Source of the DNA: Bog-752 sp963799395
GTDB lineage: Bacteria; Actinomycetota; Thermoleophilia; UBA2241
Direction of reading: 5' to 3'
DNA length: 64,000 nucleotides
NCBI GenBank assembly: GCA_963799395.1
Contig: CAWCWZ010000056.1
Coordinates: 1-64,000, forward strand
This document shows positions 9,133 through 16,934 of this stretch, in pieces. How positions within the stretch are numbered: the stretch's first letter is position 1; the number at the start of each line of letters is the position of its first letter. The translations under genes and the position numbers were made by a program. Below the pieces are notes generated by a model. It ran no database searches, was not told where the DNA came from, and saw only the letters and a list, made by a program, of their open reading frames with translations.

Positions 9133-9863
9133 TCGTCGTGCTCCTCTTCTGTCGGCGAGGGCGGTCGCGGGGCGAGGCGCAGCGCGCGCGGGGCGGGGCC
9201 GGTCGGATCCCCTTCGGAGGCGGCGAACGGATCGGCGGCCAGCGCCTTGATCTCGAGAGGGATGCCGGCGACCAGCAGGTAGACCTCGCCGGCGGCCTCG
9301 GCCAGGCGCCGGTTGGCGCGCCCAAGCTCGTCGCGGTAGAGACGAGCGATGGGGTACTCGGGGACGACTCCCAGGCCGACCTCGTTGGAGACCGCGATCA
9401 TGGTCGAGCCGGTCTCGCGCAGGGCGGCGAGCAGCTCGTCGAGGGCGCCGCCGATACGCGCGGCCACCGCCTCTTCGACCTCGCGCGGGATGAACGCCTT
9501 GTCGAAGTTGCCGAGGCCCTCGGGCACCGTACCGCCCAGGTCGCCCGCCGAGAACATGAGGTTGCTGACCCAGAACGTGACGCAGTCGAGCAGGAAGACC
9601 GGTCCGGAAGCGCCGGCGCCGCGCACCGCCGCCGCCACGTCGAGCGGGCACTCGAGCGTGACCCAGGCGGCGGGCCGGGCGGCGCGATGCGCGGCCACGC
9701 GGGCCGCCATCTCCTGGTCGTTGGTCTGAGAAGTGGCCAGGTAGGTGACACGACCATCGTCAGCGCGCCGCGCGGCGAGGCGCTCGGCGAACGTGCTCTT
9801 GCCGCCGCGCGCGCCGCCCAGCACGAGAACGAGCCGAGTCGGGTCTTCGGGTGAAGAGACCAC
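9129..9863 (-). CDS. cobU: Bifunctional adenosylcobinamide kinase/GTP:adenosylcobinamide-phosphate guanylyltransferase
   Basis: Phosphorylates adenosylcobinamide and then attaches GMP. The P-loop is VLGGARGGKSTFAERLA near the N-terminus; the guanylylation His region is NDQEMAARVAAHRAARP; FLLDCVTFWVSNL and AVSNEVGLGVVPEYP are conserved CobU blocks. I chose GTG at 9863, preceded by GGGAGG at good spacing; an ATG at 9884 is also possible but has no ribosome site. First gene of cobUTSC, directly behind the riboswitch. Confidence 0.92.
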   Translation of the reverse strand: MVSSPEDPTRLVLVLGGARGGKSTFAERLAARRADDGRVTYLATSQTNDQEMAARVAAHRAARPAAWVTLECPLDVAAAVRGAGASGPVFLLDCVTFWVSNLMFSAGDLGGTVPEGLGNFDKAFIPREVEEAVAARIGGALDELLAALRETGSTMIAVSNEVGLGVVPEYPIARLYRDELGRANRRLAEAAGEVYLLVAGIPLEIKALAADPFAASEGDPTGPAPRALRLAPRPPSPTEEEHDE

Positions 9864-9894
9864 CGCAGCCCTCCCACGAGGCATGTAACGCAGT

Positions 9895-10056
9895 GACTCC
9901 CGGACCGCGGTGTCCTGGCTTGCCGCTTCGTCCTACTGGCCGCGCCTTCCCACCCCGCGGGGCAGTGGCGGTGTGCGGCGTTCGTCGGCGGTCACAGTTG
10001 CGGGGCAGCGCCGGTCTTGCACCGGCTTCCCACGAACCGGGAGAACGCCGCCAACA
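9895..10056 (-). promoter_or_regulatory. Cobalamin (adenosylcobalamin) riboswitch
   Basis: Read on the minus strand, the leader of cobU contains GGAAGCCGGTGCAAGACCGG, then GCTGCCCCGCAACTGTGA and later AAGCCAGGACACC. These are the core conserved blocks of the B12 riboswitch, in correct order and spacing. It should reduce cobUTSC expression when adenosylcobalamin is plentiful. Boundaries are approximate. Confidence 0.95.
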
Positions 10057-10157
10057 CTAGTCGACGCCTTCGGCGGCGTCAAACGGGGGCGGCGTCAGAT
10101 CCGGGCGGCGTTGGATCCGGGCGGTGGCCCGGCGCGGACATCGGGCAGCCTGCCCCG

Positions 10158-10770
10158 TCAGCGGACCACGAGCACTGGGCACGCGGCCTTGCGGACCACC
10201 GCGGAGGCGACCCTGGGTGCCCATAGTGCGGCGAGCCGCGACGATGCGCTTGCGCCGATCACGATGAGGTCGGCCCCGATCTCCTCGGCCTCCCAGAGTA
10301 TGTTCCTGGCCACCAGGCCGGCAGGCGAGCTACGCAGCTTGCCCCCGGACCGTCACCCCCCGGCCGCGCAGCTCGCCGACGATGGGGGCGATCAAGGCCG
10401 CCGCCTCTGCCGGAGTCTCGCCGGCCAAAGAGCCGGCCCGGCCCATGGGCTGCCCATGCTCGCAGACGTGCAACACCTCAACCACACACTCGCCTCGCGA
10501 CGCGAGCGCGAATGCGGCCAGGGTCGCCTTGCGCGAACCGCCGGATCCATCCACGGCCAGAAGGATGCGCCACGACTCCCGGCTCAGGATATCGGGCGAC
10601 TCGTTCGTGAGGAGCTCGGAGAACTCGTCGTCGAGACCGCGCAGCTCCGACTTCAGGGCGCGATAGCGGCGGCGCAATCCGGGTTCCTCACGCATGGCGT
10701 CCTTGAGCCCCCGGTCTGTCCCCAGACCGAGAACGAAGTCCACGAGCTGGTCGTCACTGAACTCCCTCAC
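10158..10770 (-). CDS. Universal stress protein with an N-terminal helical extension, one frameshift
   Basis: UspA-fold protein. The first 55 residues (MREFSDDQLVDFVLGLG and a charged helical stretch) are an extra domain; the Usp domain then starts at SWRILLAVDGSGGSRKATLA. The frame stops early near 10336, but the next frame carries the rest: GLVARNILWEAEEIGADLIV, IGASASSRLAALWAPRVASA and KAACPVLVVR. One missing or extra base near 10340 therefore interrupts it. The end resembles the G-2x-G-9x-G ATP site only loosely, so nucleotide binding is uncertain. Clustered with two more Usp genes. Confidence 0.75.
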
Positions 10771-10851
10771 CGTGCGCTCCGCGCCAGTCTGTTTCGCCCG
10801 GTGGCCCGCACCACGCGCCCCCTCGCCGCCTGCGCCTCGGCCGCGCCCGCG

Positions 10852-11322
10852 TCAGGCTGCGGTCGCCGCGCGTCCCTCGCCTCGAGCCTGGACCGGGACA
10901 GAAGCCGCGGCAGCGCCCACGACGACGACCGGACAGTCGGCCTGCTGGATCACCCTGTGCGCAACGCTACCCAGCGGCAGTCCTGCAAAGCCTCCGGTGC
11001 CGCGCGAGCCCACCACGATGGTGTCCGCACGGAAGTCCCAAGCGGCACGGAGGATCGCGTTCGCCACCTCGGCAGACCGTTCGACCCTGAGGCCGCGCAC
11101 TCTCATCGCTTTGCTCGACGCGAAATCGAGGGCGGCCTCAGTGAGCGCCCGCCTGTCGTCGTTCGTCCGCGGGCGGACGGCCTCGCGCGACACGAATCCC
11201 CTGTCGTGCACGTGCACCATGAGGACCTCGCCCCGTGACTTGGTGGCGAGGTCGATCGCGGCCGCGATGGCTCCTCTCGCCTGATCCAGGTCGTCAACGG
11301 CCAGGACGATCTTCTCGAACAT
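10852..11322 (-). CDS. Universal stress protein (UspA family)
   Basis: 156-residue single-domain Usp. The N-terminal strand is KIVLAVDDLDQARGAIAAA; the C-terminal nucleotide-binding motif is GSRGTGGFAGLPLGSVAHRV followed by DCPVVVV, matching G-2x-G-9x-G(S/T), so it probably binds ATP. Very similar in layout to the Usp at 11854-12321 (shared AIAxAIDLAxKSRGEVL and VHVHDxGxVSRE), so the two are likely local duplicates. Confidence 0.92.
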   Translation of the reverse strand: MFEKIVLAVDDLDQARGAIAAAIDLATKSRGEVLMVHVHDRGFVSREAVRPRTNDDRRALTEAALDFASSKAMRVRGLRVERSAEVANAILRAAWDFRADTIVVGSRGTGGFAGLPLGSVAHRVIQQADCPVVVVGAAAASVPVQARGEGRAATAA

Positions 11323-11373
11323 CGTCTGCCGCCCCCTTTCGCGCAGGACGCGCGCGGCGCCGGCGTGGCCGGC

Positions 11374-11511
11374 TCAGCCGGCGTCCCGCGTCTTGCCGTG
11401 ATCATCGCGGTCGCTCTTGCGCGGCCGCAGATCGAGCCAGGCGCCCATCACGATCGAGGCGACGGTGACCGCGACGCCGGCGGCGACCACCACCAGGTCG
11501 ATGTGGTCCAT
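11374..11511 (-). CDS. 45-residue single-pass membrane protein
   Basis: Short frame starting MDHIDLVVVAAGVAVTVASI, one transmembrane helix, then a charged tail (RPRKSDRDDHGKTRD). It sits in the same direction between a DUF2007 gene and a Usp gene with short spacers, which supports expression. No family recognised. Confidence 0.45.
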   Translation of the reverse strand: MDHIDLVVVAAGVAVTVASIVMGAWLDLRPRKSDRDDHGKTRDAG

Positions 11512-11525
11512 CGTCGATCGCCCCC

Positions 11526-11816
11526 TCACCCTGCCTTGCCGCTGAGGGACCCGATCAACTGCGCAAGGCTTGCCTCGCCCTCGCCGGATTCGTCGGGCCA
11601 GACATCGAGCCCGGCCGCGCTCGCCACCCATCGCGCGTACACGAGGTCCCGTTGCCGGATCATCAGACGTGGCGTCCGGCGGTTCCCCGAGTACCGCTTG
11701 CCGCCGACCCAGTCACCCCAGATCTCGGCCTCGATGCCGCGGGCTTCCAGAGCGTGTTTCACGTCGTACAGCCGCCCAAGATCGGTCAGGCGAGCAAGTT
11801 CGCAGAGGTCGTTCAT
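11526..11816 (-). CDS. DUF2007-like small signalling protein
   Basis: 96 residues. It begins MNDLCELARLTDLGRLYDVK and continues through ALEARGIEAEIWGD to a second half with RLMIRQRDLVYARWVASAAG, the pattern of DUF2007 (putative signal-transducing protein: a ferredoxin-like fold in which an ALEA/GI segment is followed by a conserved V-x-x-x-D region). Lies in the stress-protein cluster. Function unknown. Confidence 0.6.
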   Translation of the reverse strand: MNDLCELARLTDLGRLYDVKHALEARGIEAEIWGDWVGGKRYSGNRRTPRLMIRQRDLVYARWVASAAGLDVWPDESGEGEASLAQLIGSLSGKAG

Positions 11817-11853
11817 GCGTCCCCCTCCGCTCGCGACTCGGACCCCGCCCGCG

Positions 11854-12321
11854 TCACGCGGTCACGGTCTGCCCCTCGCCGCGATCATGGTCCGCAACGA
11901 CGGCGGCGGCGCGGACCACGATCACCGGGCAGTCGGCCAGCTGGATCACCCGGTGAGCGACGCTGCCCAGCAGCAGCCCGGCAAACTCTCCGAGCCCCCG
12001 CGAGCCCAGAACGATGCTGTCGGCGTCGAAGCCCTTGGCGGCGTGCAGGATCTCTTTCGCCACATCGGACGACCGGGCGGCCCTGAGCTCGCTGTGCGCT
12101 TTCACCCCGGCCTCCACGACCACTTCAAGAGCGGCCTCGGTAAGAAGACGCGCCTCATCCTGAGTCTCCAGGTCGGTCGTTTCGCGAGACACGAGGCCCA
12201 TGTCGTGCACGTGTACGACGAGGACCTCGCCCCGGGACTTGGCGGCGAGGTCGATGGCGGTCGCGATGGCTCCTCTCGCCTGGTCCGAGCCGTCTACGGC
12301 CAGGATGATCCTCTCGAACAT
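11854..12321 (-). CDS. Universal stress protein (UspA family)
   Basis: 155 residues from ATG at 12321 (MFERIILAVDGSDQARGAIA); a longer frame upstream exists but the Usp fold starts here. Nucleotide motif GSRGLGEFAGLLLGSVAHRV then DCPVIVV. Close relative of the Usp at 10852. It lies just downstream of the response-regulator/kinase pair on the same strand, an arrangement like actinobacterial dormancy regulons, where usp genes answer hypoxia or NO. That regulatory link is inference. Confidence 0.92.
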   Translation of the reverse strand: MFERIILAVDGSDQARGAIATAIDLAAKSRGEVLVVHVHDMGLVSRETTDLETQDEARLLTEAALEVVVEAGVKAHSELRAARSSDVAKEILHAAKGFDADSIVLGSRGLGEFAGLLLGSVAHRVIQLADCPVIVVRAAAVVADHDRGEGQTVTA

Positions 12322-12529
12322 GGTCGGCCGCTCCCTTTCGCTGCGCCACTGAGCTGCTGCCGGCCGGACCGGGCGGGTCGGCCGGAACGGCGGCGTCGGA
12401 CGCGACTTGCCTGCCTTGTCTCCGACCCCAGAGTACGCGCCCAGGACGGCCGGCCGCATCGGGCCGACAGGCGGTTTCGCCATCGGTCAGTCGGCCGAAC
12501 TTCTGGTCGGTCGCTGGACGGTGGCGGCG

Positions 12530-13183
12530 CTAGATGAGGCGGTGCCGCACGGCGATCGTGGCCGCTTCGGTGCGGCTCGAGGCGCCGAGCTTGGCGATGA
12601 GGCTGCTCACGTGAGTCTTGACCGTGGATCGGCTGATCACGAGCCGGTCGGCGATGTCGGCATTGGACAGCCCTTCGGCGACGAGCGTCAGCACCTGCCG
12701 CTCGCGCCTGGTGAGATCGCCGCCCGGGGAGCCCGGGGTCGAGACCACGCGGATCAGCGCCTCGGCCGCCTCCGGGGCCAGCGTGGACTTGCCCGCGTAC
12801 GCGCCGCGAATGGCCTGCGCAAGCTGTTCTCCGCTGATGTTCTTGAGGAGGTAGCCGATCGCTCCGGCGCGCAGCGCGCCCTCGATCAGCTCCTCGTCGG
12901 AGAAGCTCGTGAGCGCGAGCACCTTCGTCTGCGAATACTGACGCAGTATCTCCTCGGTCGCGGCGACGCCGTTCATGCCGGGCATGACGAGATCCATGAG
13001 CACGACGTCGGGCCTGATCTGCCCGCACATGCTCACGGCCGCCGCTCCGCTGTCGGCCTGCGCGACGAGATCGATGTCGTCGAAAAGCTGCAGGATGCTC
13101 TCCAGTCCGCTGCGTACGAGCGCGTGGTCGTCGACGACCATGACCCGTATCGGACCGGAGAACACCGTGGCGTGGTCGTTCAC
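12530..13183 (-). CDS. NarL/LuxR-type response regulator
   Basis: 217 residues. Receiver domain with acidic pocket VMVVDDHALVRSG, phosphorylatable Asp in PDVVLMDLVMPGMNG, Thr/Ser in VLALTSFSD and Lys in GYLLKNISGEQL; C-terminal helix-turn-helix LTRRERQVLTLVAEGLSNAD followed by RSTVKTHVSSLIAKLG. It starts four bases after the kinase stop, so the two are co-expressed partners. Confidence 0.95.
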   Translation of the reverse strand: MNDHATVFSGPIRVMVVDDHALVRSGLESILQLFDDIDLVAQADSGAAAVSMCGQIRPDVVLMDLVMPGMNGVAATEEILRQYSQTKVLALTSFSDEELIEGALRAGAIGYLLKNISGEQLAQAIRGAYAGKSTLAPEAAEALIRVVSTPGSPGGDLTRRERQVLTLVAEGLSNADIADRLVISRSTVKTHVSSLIAKLGASSRTEAATIAVRHRLI

Positions 13184-13187
13184 TGCC

Positions 13188-14735
13188 TCACCCCCGTTCG
13201 GCCGACCACGTGGCGGTGACCACAGTGCCCTGGCCCGTCGTGCTGTCGATCCTCAGACTCGCTCCCGCCGCTTCTGCGCGTTCGCGCATGATCCTCAGTC
13301 CAAGCTGCTCGGGCCCCACGGTCGCCGGGTCGAACCCGCGCCCGTCGTCGCCGACGACGAGCTCCACCGCCTCATCCGAGCTCGTCAGCGTCACCCAGAC
13401 GTCGCGGGCCTGGGAATGGCGCACCACGTTGTTCGTCGCCTCCTGGGCGATGCGATAGAGCGCGATGGTGACGTCGGACGGCAGCGGCCGGGAAGCGGCG
13501 GCGGTGAGCCGGATGGACGCGCGGGTCCGCGCCTCGGTGGCCCGCACCACGTGCTCCAGCAGATCCGAGAGCGACGATTGTGCGAGGGTCCCCGGGCGCA
13601 TCTCCAGCAGCAGCGTGCGCATCTCCGCCAGGGCGCCCCGGGTGAGACGCTGTACGTCGCGGAGGCTCTCGCGCGCTTCCGAGGAGGTAAGGTCCGACGC
13701 TTTCAGGAGAGCCTCGGCCTTGAGGCCGGCCGCGAACAGCGACTGCGTCACCGAATCGTGGAGCTCGCGCGCGAGACGAGAGCGCTCGGCCGCCACGGCG
13801 CTACGTTCCACCTGTTCCCGCAGCCGGGCGTTCTCGATAGCGAGGGCCGCCTGGTCGCCGAACGACGAGGCAAGACCGACGTCCTGGTCGCCGAACGCCC
13901 TGGGCTCCTGGTAGTAGAGAGCGATCACGCCGTACACGTCGTCCCGCACGACCAGAGGCACGGCCAGGCAGGCGCGACAATCCGTCAGCGCCGAAGGAGC
14001 ACCGTGGCATTCGCGCTCGTCGCTGCCCACGGCCCCGAGGTCGGGCACGGCCACCGGCCGCCGCTCCGCGACGGCCTGAGCGACGGGCCCGCGCCCGATC
14101 GGCAGCGAAGCATCTTCGTCGGGGTCGCCCGGCAGGCCGGTCGCCGCCTGGAGCGTCAGGAGACCGTCGGCGGGCTCGAGCCGGAACAGCCTGCCGCCAT
14201 CGCTGCCGAGGAGCTGGCGCGCCTGCCCGACGATGTCGAGGAGCAGCTCCGACAGCGGCCTGTCGGAGTTCAGCACCGACACCTCCTGCAGGCGCTGGAG
14301 CTGGGAGGTCAGGGAGTGCAACCTGGCGGTCGTCGATCGTTCCGTCTCGTAGAGCTGGTCGAAGCGGTTGTACAGGTATCCCAGGGCGATCAGGCCGGCT
14401 CCGGCGAGCGCGCCGAACCAGACCAGCAGGATGTTCTGCGCATTGGCGCGGCCCTGGATGAGCATGGCGGTCACGGTCAGACCCAGGCAGACGACACTGA
14501 CGATCACGACGGCGCGGCGCTCGCGGAGCGCGAAGGCGACCAGCAGAAGAGGCACGAGATAGAACCCGGCGATCGCGTACCCGGGGATGACGAGATCGAG
14601 AATGAACGACGTGGCGATGCCGGCTACGGTTAGCCGTACCACCAGATCGTGGTGGTCGCGCAACCACACGATGCCACGCAGCACCCGTGGGAAGCGGCGC
14701 CCTTCGGCGCTTGCGTCCGACCCCGACCAAGCCAT
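13188..14735 (-). CDS. GAF-domain sensor histidine kinase (HisKA_3/DesK-NarX type)
   Basis: About 515 residues. Four transmembrane segments in the first 125 residues, a cytosolic GAF domain (about 150-300), the dimerisation/phosphoacceptor helix with ERSRLARELHDSVTQSLF (phospho-His in ELHDSV) and an HATPase_c domain with EATNNVVRHSQA and DDGRGFDP. The GAF domain carries closely spaced Cys in ECHGAPSALTDCRACLAVPL, possibly redox- or gas-responsive; the RxCLAVPL core is common in the family. Start at 14735 with GAGGAG upstream. Paired with the response regulator that follows. Confidence 0.92.
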   Translation of the reverse strand: MAWSGSDASAEGRRFPRVLRGIVWLRDHHDLVVRLTVAGIATSFILDLVIPGYAIAGFYLVPLLLVAFALRERRAVVIVSVVCLGLTVTAMLIQGRANAQNILLVWFGALAGAGLIALGYLYNRFDQLYETERSTTARLHSLTSQLQRLQEVSVLNSDRPLSELLLDIVGQARQLLGSDGGRLFRLEPADGLLTLQAATGLPGDPDEDASLPIGRGPVAQAVAERRPVAVPDLGAVGSDERECHGAPSALTDCRACLAVPLVVRDDVYGVIALYYQEPRAFGDQDVGLASSFGDQAALAIENARLREQVERSAVAAERSRLARELHDSVTQSLFAAGLKAEALLKASDLTSSEARESLRDVQRLTRGALAEMRTLLLEMRPGTLAQSSLSDLLEHVVRATEARTRASIRLTAAASRPLPSDVTIALYRIAQEATNNVVRHSQARDVWVTLTSSDEAVELVVGDDGRGFDPATVGPEQLGLRIMRERAEAAGASLRIDSTTGQGTVVTATWSAERG

Positions 14736-14927
14736 GAGGTGACGGCGCTCCTCGTCGGCCCGAGCCCTGGCGTTCTCGTGCCGTGGCCAGTGATGGCTCC
14801 TGCATTGGCCACGCAAGACGATCATACCCTCAGGCGATGGTCCAGCGCCGCGAGGTGGCGTTCCGCCATGGCCGCGCGCCATGCTCCCGTCGGGCAGGCG
14901 CCCTCCGGCGAGCCGGCGAACCGGGGG

Positions 14928-15440
14928 TCAGCTCGTGGCCGAGGCGGCCGTCGAAGGCCGCGGCCGAAAGTCCTTGACCATGCGCACGCACGTGCCGCGG
15001 CCACCCGCGCCGCCGGCGCGCACGTTCACGTCGTCCATCAGATGATGGATGAGGAACAGGCCGCGACCGTGCGCCTTGAAGGGATCGGGCCGCGACCGCA
15101 CGTCGACCGCGCCGAGCTCAAAGCCGCAGCCGCCGTCACTGATCTCGAGGAGCACGCGACCGGCCCGGACCTCGGCCCGCACGTCGACCTCGCCGCCGAC
15201 GTCTCCGCTGTGCATGAAGGCGTTGACATAGGCCTCGTCGGCCGCCAGCAGCACGTCGGCGGCCGCGGGGCGCGGCACGTCGTTCTGCGCGAGGTGACGC
15301 GCGAGGGACCTGCGCAGCAGGTGGGCGGATGCACGCTTGAGCGGCAGACGCAGACACACGACCGACCCGTTCTGGTCCCCAGTCACGACGACGCTCTCCC
15401 TCGGTCTCTCCCCAAGCACACGCCCACCGCCGGACAACAT
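14928..15440 (-). CDS. RsbW-like anti-sigma factor/ATPase (HATPase_c_2)
   Basis: Serine-kinase-type GHKL ATPase of the RsbW/SpoIIAB family. Motifs: ADEAYVNAFMHSGDVGG (N box), EISDGGCGFELG (G1) and HGRGLFLIHHLMDDV (G2). Such proteins bind sigma factors or phosphorylate anti-anti-sigma factors. No sigma factor lies beside it, so the partner is unknown. Start is uncertain: ATG at 15440 gives a normal length; ATGs further upstream would run into the spacer shared with the Crp/Fnr gene. Confidence 0.75.
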   Translation of the reverse strand: MLSGGGRVLGERPRESVVVTGDQNGSVVCLRLPLKRASAHLLRRSLARHLAQNDVPRPAAADVLLAADEAYVNAFMHSGDVGGEVDVRAEVRAGRVLLEISDGGCGFELGAVDVRSRPDPFKAHGRGLFLIHHLMDDVNVRAGGAGGRGTCVRMVKDFRPRPSTAASATS

Positions 15441-15503
15441 ATACGGCATCGGTGCATACGTCCCTGTGTATCGGCGTTCTTCTTCTGTTCTGCCTCCATC
15501 ACG

Positions 15504-15523
15504 CGTTGCCAGACCGGGCAACG
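15504..15523. promoter_or_regulatory. Candidate Crp/Fnr-family operator between the RsbW-like and Crp genes
   Basis: Perfect inverted repeat CGTTGCC-N6-GGCAACG, 76 bases before the Crp/Fnr start. N6 spacing and 7-bp arms fit a dimeric Crp-type site, suggesting autoregulation. Confidence 0.45.
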
Positions 15524-15598
15524 GGGGACTCGGACGGGAGCGTTCGCCGCCCGGCTATACTCAGCCTGGTGTCGGACTGGGTCTTTCAGGAGAAACGC

Positions 15599-16261
15599 GT
15601 GACCGTCGACGACCTGAGACGCGCGCCGCTGCTCGCCGGCCTCTCCGGCGAGCAGCTCGGCGCGCTGGCCGCCATCGCCCGGCCGGTCTCGCTGCCGGGC
15701 GACGCCGCCGTCTTCCTGCAGGGCGACCCGGCCGACGCCTTCTACCTGCTGGCCGAGGGCTCCGTGAAAGTCCTCAAGGCCTTGCGCGACGGGCGCAGGG
15801 CCACCATCCGCCATGTGCGCGTCGGCGAGACCTTCGGGGAATCGGTGCTGTTCACCGACACCTATCCCGCCACCGCGGAGACCATGGAAGCGAGTCGGCT
15901 GTACCGGTTCGGCAGCGACGACTTCCGCCTGCTGATGCTGGCCGAGCCCGAGCTCGCGCTGCGCATCATCGCCGCCATGGCCCACCTGCTCGTCATGCTC
16001 AACCAGCGGGTCGAGGAGCTGCTCCTGCCGGTGCCGGCCCGCCTCGCGCGCTATCTGCTCGACCTCTGCGGCGAGCAGGGCTCGCCGACGGACTGTCGCC
16101 TGCCCTTCGCCAAGCAGGAGCTGGCGGCGCGCCTGGGCACCGTGCCCGAGACCCTCAGCCGTACGCTCAAGCGGTTCGTGCGCGGCGGCCTGATCGCGGT
16201 GGACGGCAACGCCTTCGAGGTGCTGAACCGGCCCGCGCTGGAGCGCCTCGCCCGGCAGTAA
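15599..16261 (+). CDS. Crp/Fnr-family transcriptional regulator
   Basis: 220 residues from GTG at 15599, preceded by CAGGAGA. N-terminal cyclic-nucleotide-binding-type beta-roll (PGDAAVFLQGDPADAFYLLA, GETFGESVLF), dimerisation helix, then winged helix KQELAARLGTVPETLSRTLK. No N-terminal Cys cluster for an Fnr-type [4Fe-4S] and none of the Cys/His heme ligands of CooA at the expected position, so it is more like DNR/generic Crp. It reads directly into the ferredoxin-cooS unit, and a perfect TTGAC-N4-GTCAA box lies in between, so it probably controls the CO dehydrogenase genes. Signal unknown. Confidence 0.88.
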   Translation: MTVDDLRRAPLLAGLSGEQLGALAAIARPVSLPGDAAVFLQGDPADAFYLLAEGSVKVLKALRDGRRATIRHVRVGETFGESVLFTDTYPATAETMEASRLYRFGSDDFRLLMLAEPELALRIIAAMAHLLVMLNQRVEELLLPVPARLARYLLDLCGEQGSPTDCRLPFAKQELAARLGTVPETLSRTLKRFVRGGLIAVDGNAFEVLNRPALERLARQ

Positions 16262-16334
16262 GCGCGCGCGGCGGGCGTTGTTCAGGCCGCACGACACCCC
16301 ACCCCCCCGACTGAAGGCACACTCACGGCCCGCG

Positions 16335-16350
16335 CTTGACGCAAGTCAAG
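16335..16350. promoter_or_regulatory. Fnr/DNR-type box upstream of the CO dehydrogenase unit
   Basis: CTTGACGCAAGTCAAG: perfect 6-bp arms around a 4-base centre, matching the TTGAY-N4-RTCAA pattern of Fnr/DNR-family sites, 114 bases before the ferredoxin gene. Confidence 0.6.
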
Positions 16351-16463
16351 GGAGCGCGCCGACCGTTGCGGGTACCGTTGGGCTGCAGGGACGCCCTGCC
16401 CGAACCCCAGCGCCCAGGAGCCTCGCCTCCCGGCGGGCCCCTCGAGAGAAAGCGAGCCGACTC

Positions 16464-16853
16464 ATGGCGATCGTCACCCGCAGCATCGTCCACATCGACG
16501 AGGAGCTCTGCACTGGCTGCGGCTTGTGTGTCATGCCCTGCGCCGAGGGAGCGATCGAGCTCATCGACGGCAAGGCCAGGGTCGTCAAGGAGGAGCTCTG
16601 CGACGGCGCCGGCTTCTGCCTCGCCGTCTGTCCCGAGGGCGCGCTGACGATCGAGCAGCGCGAAGCGCCCGAGTTCGACGACGAAGCCGCCGCCGAGAAG
16701 ATGGCCGCCAAGCTCGCCGCCGGCGCGGTCATGACGCAGACCTGCATGAGTTGCGGGCGCAGCGAGATGGACAGCCCGCTGCTGCCAGTGCGCACCGAGG
16801 GCCGCAGCGACTGGGTGTGCGTCAAGTGCCTGCCGCAGCTCATTCACGGTTGA
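16464..16853 (+). CDS. CooF-like ferredoxin with C-terminal Cys-pair domain
   Basis: About 129 residues. First cluster CTGCGLCVMPC (CxxCxxCxxxC) is complete. The second, CDGAGFCLAVCPEG, has Ala where the second Cys should be, leaving three Cys plus another possible ligand. The C-terminal half has CMSCG and CVKC, a zinc-ribbon-like pair. It lies 81 bases before cooS and would carry electrons from CO dehydrogenase, as CooF does. The same protein type is also seen beside hybrid-cluster proteins, so the partner is inferred from position. Confidence 0.78.
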   Translation: MAIVTRSIVHIDEELCTGCGLCVMPCAEGAIELIDGKARVVKEELCDGAGFCLAVCPEGALTIEQREAPEFDDEAAAEKMAAKLAAGAVMTQTCMSCGRSEMDSPLLPVRTEGRSDWVCVKCLPQLIHG

Positions 16854-16934
16854 CGATTCCTGGACGCGAGCGGTCGCCACGCGAGCGGCCGCCGCGCGAG
16901 CCGGGACGACGGATCATCCCCACGAAGGAGGACC

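Noticed and set aside
15599..16261. Naming the Crp/Fnr regulator CooA
   Set aside because: It stands beside cooS, but the Cys/His/Pro heme-ligand positions of CooA are not evident, so only the family name is given.
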